From Paracoccaceae bacterium (GTDB lineage Bacteria; Pseudomonadota; Alphaproteobacteria; Rhodobacterales; Rhodobacteraceae): a stretch of 11,041 nt of DNA. Position numbers and translations under genes: made by a program. The first letter of the stretch is position 1, and each line of letters opens with the position of its first letter. Below are positions 6,431 through 11,041 of the stretch, one piece after another. The stretch lies in contig JAHRVZ010000370.1 in assembly GCA_019090405.1 (NCBI GenBank), positions 1-11,041 of the forward strand, read 5' to 3'. The notes below the pieces were generated by a model. That model had not been told where the DNA came from and did no database searches. It saw only the letters and a list, made by a program, of their open reading frames with translations.

Positions 6431-7591
6431 TCACTCCAGATATTCGGCAGGAGACATCTGTTTGGCCTCGGTGCCGGATACTGTCACCATCGGTCCCCAG
6501 AACTCACCGGTGTTTGTCCGATGGTTGTCAGGGTCGATAGTGCGTTTGCCCAAAGGCGTATCAATCGACAATCCAACCAGCGCCTTGGCGATTTCCTTTG
6601 GATCAGAGCTGCCGGCCTTGCGGACCGCCTCGGCAATGAACTGGATCGCGATATAGGTGGTCACCGGATACATTTTGGTTTCGTTGGTGCCCTCAATTAC
6701 CGCCAGATTGGCCAGGAACTCTTTGTGGGCCTCTGAACCTTCGACATACCACAGGTCATAAGCTGCGGCATACATGCCCTCGGGATAGTCGCCCTTAAGC
6801 GCGCCGGCCATCTCGGATGACCCAACTTCGGCCCCCCAGACAAGTTTCTTGGTGTCAAACACGCCAAATGGTCCGGCCTGCTTCATATAGGCGATGAAAC
6901 CACCGCCCCAGACAGCACCGGCAACAGTGTCACAATCAGAGCCCATCAACTGGCTGATGACTGCGCTGTAGTCAGTCGTGCCCAGCTTGACATGGAAGGT
7001 ATCGACAATCTCGATCCCATCCGGAAGATTTTTGTCAAGCGATTCAAAAAGATCGTGGCTGTAGGCATAGTCAAACCCGGACACACAGACCTTTTCCGCC
7101 CCGATTGTCTTTAGAACATCCGCCATCTGGCGACCTTCGGAATCGGTAGTCGCAGCAAGCTGGAATATATACGGATGCAGCTTTGTAGACGTCAGAGCCG
7201 CCGCTTTGGCGACAGGGGCCAATAGTGGGATCTGCTCTTGTTTTGCCAGTTCCGAGATTGCCAGCGTCGCGCCTGAACTGACCGCTCCAACCAGAACATC
7301 AACACCTTCCTTGGTGATCAGTTCGCGGGCCGCCGCAACAGCGACATCCGGCTTAAGTTGGGAATCACGAACGAAATATTCGATTTTCATCCCATCGACA
7401 CCGCCAGCGTTGTTGATCTCATCAACCGCCATTTTGACACCGTCAACCGCAGGCACCCCGTAAGACGCCCCGCCACCGGAAATCGGCATCAGAATGCCAA
7501 CTTTTATCGTCTCTTCGGCATAGGCCGCTCCAGACGTCATAATCATTGCGGTCGTTGTCGCGAGTAGTTTGTTTTTAAACGAATTTGCCAC
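6431..7591 (-). CDS. Periplasmic substrate-binding protein of HAAT/Liv-type ABC transporter
   Basis: The 386-residue precursor has a signal peptide: basic NKxxK start, hydrophobic core, and a likely signal peptidase I cut after AYA at residue 25. The mature part begins EETIKVGILMPISGGGASYG, the classic opening of the branched-chain amino acid/amide-binding (Peripla_BP_6) fold. Later segments (VDGVKMAVDEIN, LVGAVSSGATLA, AVWGGGFIAYMKQA) fit the family. Two cysteines, in EKVCVSG and GSDCDTV, could pair in the periplasm. GTG at 7591 was chosen over an ATG nine codons upstream because it has GGGAGG seven bases before it and gives a proper signal peptide. The protein captures the ligand for LivHMGF. 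Related proteins bind leucine-type amino acids, amides or aromatic and alicyclic acids. Sitting beside a BadI-like pathway makes an organic acid ligand plausible, by inference. Confidence 0.92.
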   Translation of the reverse strand: MANSFKNKLLATTTAMIMTSGAAYAEETIKVGILMPISGGGASYGVPAVDGVKMAVDEINNAGGVDGMKIEYFVRDSQLKPDVAVAAARELITKEGVDVLVGAVSSGATLAISELAKQEQIPLLAPVAKAAALTSTKLHPYIFQLAATTDSEGRQMADVLKTIGAEKVCVSGFDYAYSHDLFESLDKNLPDGIEIVDTFHVKLGTTDYSAVISQLMGSDCDTVAGAVWGGGFIAYMKQAGPFGVFDTKKLVWGAEVGSSEMAGALKGDYPEGMYAAAYDLWYVEGSEAHKEFLANLAVIEGTNETKMYPVTTYIAIQFIAEAVRKAGSSDPKEIAKALVGLSIDTPLGKRTIDPDNHRTNTGEFWGPMVTVSGTEAKQMSPAEYLE

Positions 7592-7598
7592 TTTATTT

Positions 7599-7604
7599 CC
7601 TCCC
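7599..7604 (-). promoter_or_regulatory. Ribosome binding site that decides the binding-protein start
   Basis: GGGAGG on the minus strand lies seven bases before GTG 7591. It overlaps the codons between the upstream ATG (7618) and the GTG, which argues against the ATG being used. Confidence 0.75.
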
Positions 7605-7620
7605 TTGGATTGTAGCAACA

Positions 7621-7638
7621 GATGTCTTCAATGACATC
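7621..7638. promoter_or_regulatory. Inverted repeat GATGTC-N6-GACATC in the transporter leader
   Basis: Two exact 6-bp arms flank TTCAAT, about 30 bases upstream of the binding-protein GTG. It could be a short mRNA hairpin or a dimeric regulator site. It is one of several palindromes in this intergenic region, and the bound factor is unknown. Confidence 0.4.
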
Positions 7639-7654
7639 CTTGTTATGGTCTATT

Positions 7655-7666
7655 ACCCGACCGGGT
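7655..7666. promoter_or_regulatory. Palindrome ACCCG-AC-CGGGT, candidate operator
   Basis: A perfect 5-bp inverted repeat with a two-base centre lies upstream of the transporter genes. TetR-family regulators bind such compact palindromes, but 10 paired bases can arise by chance. It is offered as a second-choice operator. Confidence 0.35.
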
Positions 7667-7697
7667 CTTTTACTCCTCTCATTTACTGATCTCCCTT

Positions 7698-7713
7698 TGG
7701 CCAATATTGGCCA
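7698..7713. promoter_or_regulatory. Perfect 16-bp palindrome TGGCCAATATTGGCCA, candidate operator
   Basis: All 16 bases pair with no spacer, in the 161-base region between the TetR gene and the transporter operon, about 107 bases before the binding-protein start codon. A spacerless palindrome forms a poor RNA hairpin, so a DNA-binding dimer is the more likely user. The adjacent TetR protein is the obvious candidate. Confidence 0.5.
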
Positions 7714-7779
7714 TCGCTTGCTGTGCTTGCCTTGCGGCAAACAAAGTCTGTGAACCGGCAACTGAATGAAACGGCTGGA

Positions 7780-8493
7780 TCATACATCATCCGCACCTTC
7801 GGTTTCGGTGTATTCTTTCAGGTTCTGTAATGTGTTTTCGAACAGACCTTTGCCCTTGTCCGACATCACACCAGTCAGCAGGTTTTCAAGACAGCCCGCG
7901 ACATAATCGTCAAGACTGACCCGGGATCGCAAATACCAGCTTTTCAAAGCCCATCCGTGGGCGGCCAGCACCAGCTGATAGATCAGCACATCGACATTTA
8001 CGCGTGAGATCAGCCCGGCATCCATGCAGCCTTTGATCGCCTCGGCGACAATCTCGTTGGTTTCAAGTTCGCGGTCCTGAATGATCTCGCGGCGTTCGAC
8101 GGACAGAGATTTGGTGCTCCGATACGCCAGCACTGTCGCCGCACTAAGCCGGTCAACCACCCGACAATACGCATCAACGGTCTTCATGAGACGCAGCAAA
8201 GGATCATCAATACCCTCGATTGCCTTTGGAATTTCCGCGGCATAGCCCTCGACCACCTGAAGCAGGACAAGCAGCAGAACATCCTCTTTCTCACGGACGT
8301 AAAGATAGACAAGCCCGGGGCTGACCCCCGCCAGTTTGGCAATTTCCTTGACCGTGGTGCGATAGAAACCTTTCTTTGCAAACAGCTCGGTTGCGGCCGT
8401 TACGATCTGCGCACGGCGACGTTCTACCAGTGCTTCGTCTTCAACGTGCGAAGTCACTTGCGATCCCATCAAGGTTTCTTTTGACTTGCTCAT
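7780..8493 (-). CDS. TetR/AcrR-family transcriptional regulator
   Basis: The 237-residue protein has an N-terminal TetR DNA-binding domain. RRRAQIVTAATELFAKKGF leads into a helix-turn-helix at about residues 46-67 (TTVKEIAKLAGVSPGLVYLY), followed by the typical KEDVLLLVL helix. The remaining 160 residues are helical, as in ligand domains that sense acyl-CoAs in catabolic TetR proteins. The start ATG overlaps the stop of the dehydrogenase gene (ATGA), with a G-rich site upstream. An ATG eight codons later has none. Being last in the catabolic operon and just ahead of the transporter, it probably represses one or both units until a CoA-ester intermediate builds up. Ligand and operator are inferred, not shown. 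Confidence 0.88.
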   Translation of the reverse strand: MSKSKETLMGSQVTSHVEDEALVERRRAQIVTAATELFAKKGFYRTTVKEIAKLAGVSPGLVYLYVREKEDVLLLVLLQVVEGYAAEIPKAIEGIDDPLLRLMKTVDAYCRVVDRLSAATVLAYRSTKSLSVERREIIQDRELETNEIVAEAIKGCMDAGLISRVNVDVLIYQLVLAAHGWALKSWYLRSRVSLDDYVAGCLENLLTGVMSDKGKGLFENTLQNLKEYTETEGADDV

Positions 8494-9290
8494 CCGGCAC
8501 CCCCGACGACATCTATTTCGGCGCTATCAAACGGCGCGCCAAAGGCGGCGTATCCACCATCGACAGGAAGTATCGCGCCGGTAACATATGACGCTTGATC
8601 CGAGACCAGAAAGGCGATGACATCGGCGATTTCCACAGGCTCGGCCAACCGGCGCATTGGCGTGCGCGCCTCGATACCTTTGGCGTCAATCTGGCCATCA
8701 GCGATCAGCCCATCAACCAGAGCGGTGCGTACATAGCCCGGTGCAACCGCGTTCACCCGGATACCCAAAGCGGCCCATTCGCAGGCCAGCACGCGGGTCA
8801 TCATCGACACTGCCCCCTTGGCCGCGGCATAGCCGATCCGGTTTGGTATCCCCATCTGCCCGGCAATCGACGACAGGTTCACAATCGCGCTGCCGCGGGG
8901 CATCACCCGTGCGGCGGCGCGCGACAACAGAAAACACCCGTCCGCGTGAACCGACAGGGTCCGGCGGAACCGGTCGATCTGCTGTTCCAGCGCCGGGATC
9001 GCGCCATCGCCAATGCCTGCGTTGTTCACCAGAACATCAAGCCTCCCAAAGGCGCCTATGGTTTCATCCACCATCTGTTCGGCATCATTTTCGGATGCCA
9101 CATCACCGGGCACGGCAATGTGGCCCTTGCCCAGCGACATGGCCACATCCGCCGCTTTTATTGGGTCCAGATCATTCACCGCAACGCGAAAACCTTCACG
9201 CGCGAGGCGTTGCGCTGTTGCCAGCCCAATGCCCGCGCCCGCTCCGGTAATCAGAGCCGCTTTGACGATATGATCTGTCCCTTTTGCCAT
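8490..9290 (-). CDS. Short-chain dehydrogenase/reductase, BadH-like by context
   Basis: A classical SDR of 266 residues. The cofactor motif TGAGAGIG is at 15-22, the strand-two acidic Asp40 predicts NAD(H), NNAG is at 89-92, and the catalytic Ser141, Tyr154 and Lys158 are in place. A late PGYVRT motif and the C-terminal VDGGY are also typical. The tetrad Asn that usually precedes xxG in the fourth helix is His115 (SVHADG). It most likely oxidises a hydroxyl on an acyl-CoA ring intermediate to the ketone that the neighbouring BadI-like enzyme would cleave, parallel to BadH in Rhodopseudomonas palustris. The start overlaps the crotonase stop by one base (TAATG) and the stop overlaps the TetR start, so all three are translationally coupled. 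The enzyme class is sure; the substrate is inferred. Confidence 0.88.
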   Translation of the reverse strand: MAKGTDHIVKAALITGAGAGIGLATAQRLAREGFRVAVNDLDPIKAADVAMSLGKGHIAVPGDVASENDAEQMVDETIGAFGRLDVLVNNAGIGDGAIPALEQQIDRFRRTLSVHADGCFLLSRAAARVMPRGSAIVNLSSIAGQMGIPNRIGYAAAKGAVSMMTRVLACEWAALGIRVNAVAPGYVRTALVDGLIADGQIDAKGIEARTPMRRLAEPVEIADVIAFLVSDQASYVTGAILPVDGGYAAFGAPFDSAEIDVVGGAG

Positions 9291-10075
9291 TACCGGAAGC
9301 GGTCAAAATCCGGGGTGCGTTTTTCCAGAAACGCGTTGCGACCTTCGGCGGCTTCCTCGGAATTGACAAAGCTGTTCAGACCATCTGCGGCCATTTTGAC
9401 CTGTCCGAAGACATGCGCGCTGTCAGCGTTGAACGCGTGTTTGAGGAACTTCAGCGCCGTCGGGCTAAGAGCCACGGCTTGTGCGGCCATTGCGCGGGCT
9501 TCTTCCATCAGTTTGTCTGCGGGAACAACTTTGTTGACCAGCCCCCAGTTCAGCGCAGTCTGCGCGTCATATTGCTGACAGAAGAACCAGATTTCGCGCG
9601 CCCGTTTTTCGCCAACGATCCGCGCCAGATAGGCCGAACCCCAGCCCGCATCAAACGACCCGACCCGTGGACCGGCCTGCCCGAACTTGGCGTGCTCCGC
9701 GGCAATCGTCACGTCACAAATCACATGCAGCACATGCCCGCCGCCAATCGCATAACCGTTGACCGCACAGATCACCGGTTTGGGAATATTGCGGATCACC
9801 ATGTGCAGATCGTCGATTTCCCACAACCCGTTTTCGGACGACCCATAGCTGCCGGTTTCAGCCATTTCCTTTTGATCACCGCCAACGCAGAACGATTTGG
9901 ACCCGGCTGCTGTCAGAATGACCGCGCCGGCCTTTTTGTCGGCCCATGCGCGTTTAAAGGCGTGGGTCAGTTCCTCGATGGTGCGGCCACGGAAACAGTT
10001 CAGTCGTTTTTCGCGGTCGATGGTGATGGTGGCGATGCCTTCGCTGACATCATAAGTTACGTCGGTGTAGTCCAT
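9290..10075 (-). CDS. BadI-like 2-ketocyclohexanecarboxyl-CoA hydrolase (crotonase superfamily)
   Basis: The 261-residue crotonase-fold protein matches the BadI/MenB branch rather than ordinary enoyl-CoA hydratases. FCVGGDQ at 62-68 and GYAIGGGHVL at 107-116 form the oxyanion hole. GPRVGSFDAGWGSAYLARIV (135-154) carries the Asp142 expected at the BadI catalytic position, and GEKRAREIWFFCQQYDA follows. BadI hydrolytically opens a beta-keto ring acyl-CoA to a dicarboxylate CoA thioester (pimeloyl-CoA in benzoate and cyclohexanecarboxylate pathways). MenB has the same hallmarks, but no menaquinone genes are near, and SDR and CoA-transferase neighbours favour ring cleavage. ATG 10075 has CAGGAG eight bases upstream. 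It lies 19 bases after the CoA-transferase gene. The natural ring substrate is unknown. Confidence 0.83.
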   Translation of the reverse strand: MDYTDVTYDVSEGIATITIDREKRLNCFRGRTIEELTHAFKRAWADKKAGAVILTAAGSKSFCVGGDQKEMAETGSYGSSENGLWEIDDLHMVIRNIPKPVICAVNGYAIGGGHVLHVICDVTIAAEHAKFGQAGPRVGSFDAGWGSAYLARIVGEKRAREIWFFCQQYDAQTALNWGLVNKVVPADKLMEEARAMAAQAVALSPTALKFLKHAFNADSAHVFGQVKMAADGLNSFVNSEEAAEGRNAFLEKRTPDFDRFR

Positions 10076-10094
10076 TTAGTTCTCCTGAGTAATA

Positions 10095-11041
10095 TTAACC
10101 AAGTATGGCGCGCGCCGGATCAAAGCTGCGCAACAGCGCCACCTCGTCGGCAGTTGGGGGTGGAAGGATTTCCGCATTCTCACGCAAAGGTATCTCTGCG
10201 CCGGTTGCGGTGTGAATAGCGGCCAAGGCGGCCTGTTCAGCGCCCGGTTCGCAAACCAGACCGGTGATTTCCAGTGTACCGTCGCGGCCACGCTGCATCC
10301 AGCACAGATCGGTGGCGACCCCGGCCAGATCGCGGATCGGCGAGGTAGTAAAATCCATCTTTTCAACATAGCGACCGGGTTTCAGTGGCATCACCACCAT
10401 CACCCCAGAGCCACCGTTGGCCAGATCATTGGCCCCGCCCGATCCGACAATCAGTCGCCCGCTGGCGGTGCGTGACGAATTGATATTGCCCGCATTGTCG
10501 ATCTGACCAGCGGCCAGGAATGACAGGCAATCGCGGGATCGCGGCCCGGCCAAAACGCCCAAAGTGCGCAGGAAACTGGAATGAAACCGCGAAGATGCCG
10601 CATTGGGGCGGTTGAACAGATAGGGGTCTCCGGCCAGCGGACGAAAGCCGACCATGCCGTTTTCAGCAATCACCGCGACATCTACGTCCATCTCGCGCAA
10701 TTTCTGTTCAGCCCCCCATGCGGCCAGATGAGACAGTCCAATTCCAGCGAAAAAGCTGCTTTTGCCATCGGATTCAGCCATGGTAATGGCCTTGCGCATG
10801 GCGACCACCGCCGCGCATTCCTCGGGCGACGCCGGGGCATCGGCATCGCGCGCTGGTTCTGGCTGCGGGTCAATCGCGGCGCGGCGCAACCCGTCAAGAC
10901 GGTCCTGACCGAGCCGGGAAAGATAGCTGTCGTGGTCGCTGTCAAACACCCAATCCTCAACCCATTCACGCATAGCTTGCGGGTCTCGGGTCAAACGGCG
11001 CAGGTCTTTGCGAAATGGGTAATCCTCGGCGTAGGAGGCGA
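10095..11041 (-). CDS. CoA-transferase family protein, apparent alpha-beta fusion (5' end beyond window)
   Basis: The frame is open to the window edge, so the N-terminus is missing; at least 315 residues are present. Residue numbers here count from a TTG codon at 10994 that is not the true start. The first 60 or so residues (YPFRKDLRRLT, AMREWVEDWVF, SYLSRLG) look like the end of an alpha subunit of class I CoA-transferases of the IpdA/glutaconate type. A Pro/Ala-rich linker (about 42-56) follows. Then comes a beta-type domain: FFAGIGLSHLAAWGAE (81-96), AENGMVG with Glu111, and GSGGANDLANGG further on. Its C-terminus PPPTADEVALLRSFDP also matches beta subunits. The ENG glutamate is the residue that forms the CoA-thioester in true transferases. 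The role may be CoA transfer to the imported acid or to a ring-opened product. IpdAB-type hydrolytic C-C cleavage is the alternative. It is followed after 19 bases by the BadI-like gene. Confidence 0.8.
   Translation of the reverse strand, partial: ASYAEDYPFRKDLRRLTRDPQAMREWVEDWVFDSDHDSYLSRLGQDRLDGLRRAAIDPQPEPARDADAPASPEECAAVVAMRKAITMAESDGKSSFFAGIGLSHLAAWGAEQKLREMDVDVAVIAENGMVGFRPLAGDPYLFNRPNAASSRFHSSFLRTLGVLAGPRSRDCLSFLAAGQIDNAGNINSSRTASGRLIVGSGGANDLANGGSGVMVVMPLKPGRYVEKMDFTTSPIRDLAGVATDLCWMQRGRDGTLEITGLVCEPGAEQAALAAIHTATGAEIPLRENAEILPPPTADEVALLRSFDPARAILG

Larger units (their letters stand above)
7619..7779 (-). promoter_or_regulatory. Intergenic promoter region of the transporter operon
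   Basis: These 161 bases hold no gene. They contain the palindromes listed separately, plus a small TTGCC-TTGC-GGCAA hairpin at 7727-7740 after the TetR gene. The only gap of this size between the catabolic genes and the importer, it is the natural place for a promoter. I could not find a convincing -35/-10 pair on the minus strand (the best guess, AAGACC with CATAAC, is weak). Confidence 0.5.

Noticed and set aside
7619..7779. A definite sigma-70 promoter for the transporter operon
   Set aside because: No -35/-10 pair with good match and spacing was found on the minus strand. Only the regional assignment is made.
9290..10075. MenB (naphthoate synthase) as the name for the crotonase
   Set aside because: The motifs are shared with BadI, but there are no other menaquinone genes nearby and the SDR and CoA-transferase neighbours fit ring degradation. 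A tree would be needed for certainty.
8490..11041. Assignment as a mycobacterial-style steroid C/D-ring module (IpdAB, EchA20)
   Set aside because: The CoA-transferase keeps an E-N-G glutamate and appears fused, and the crotonase is BadI-like. Only a general resemblance supports steroid degradation.

Overview
The window looks like a chromosomal segment of a marine alphaproteobacterium, most likely a member of the Rhodobacterales (Roseobacter group). That assignment is an inference from protein style and from the gene company: a branched-chain-type ABC transporter, a BadI-like crotonase, and a sulfotransferase beside a repeat-bearing glycosyltransferase. Every gene I can support lies on the minus strand, so the window reads from right to left.

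Right end (about 11041 to 7780): a tightly packed catabolic operon. It starts with a CoA-transferase-family protein whose N-terminus lies outside the window and in which alpha-type and beta-type regions appear to be fused. Next come a crotonase closely resembling BadI (2-ketocyclohexanecarboxyl-CoA hydrolase), a classical short-chain dehydrogenase and a TetR-family regulator. The last three genes are joined by 1- and 4-base stop/start overlaps. The combination suggests degradation of an alicyclic or ring-derived acyl-CoA: oxidise a ring hydroxyl, open the ring hydrolytically, then process the CoA ester, with an acyl-CoA-responsive TetR as the likely controller.

Middle (7779 to 3064): a 161-base intergenic region with several palindromes, followed by a complete five-gene HAAT/Liv-type ABC importer: substrate-binding protein, LivH, LivM, LivG, LivF. 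The genes overlap or nearly touch, except that a strong GC hairpin separates the binding protein from LivH. The likely cargo is the acid degraded by the upstream enzymes, though a branched-chain amino acid cannot be excluded.

Left part (3063 to 1): a 125-base gap holding a long perfect hairpin, then a 3-hydroxyisobutyrate dehydrogenase-family enzyme, then an unrelated and visibly more A/T-rich surface-polysaccharide region. That region has a PAPS-dependent-type sulfotransferase and the start of a large glycosyltransferase. The glycosyltransferase carries a 100-residue tandem repeat ahead of its catalytic part and runs off the left end of the window.

No tRNA, rRNA, CRISPR array, insertion sequence or phage gene was seen. 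No stretch longer than about 165 bases lacks a gene.
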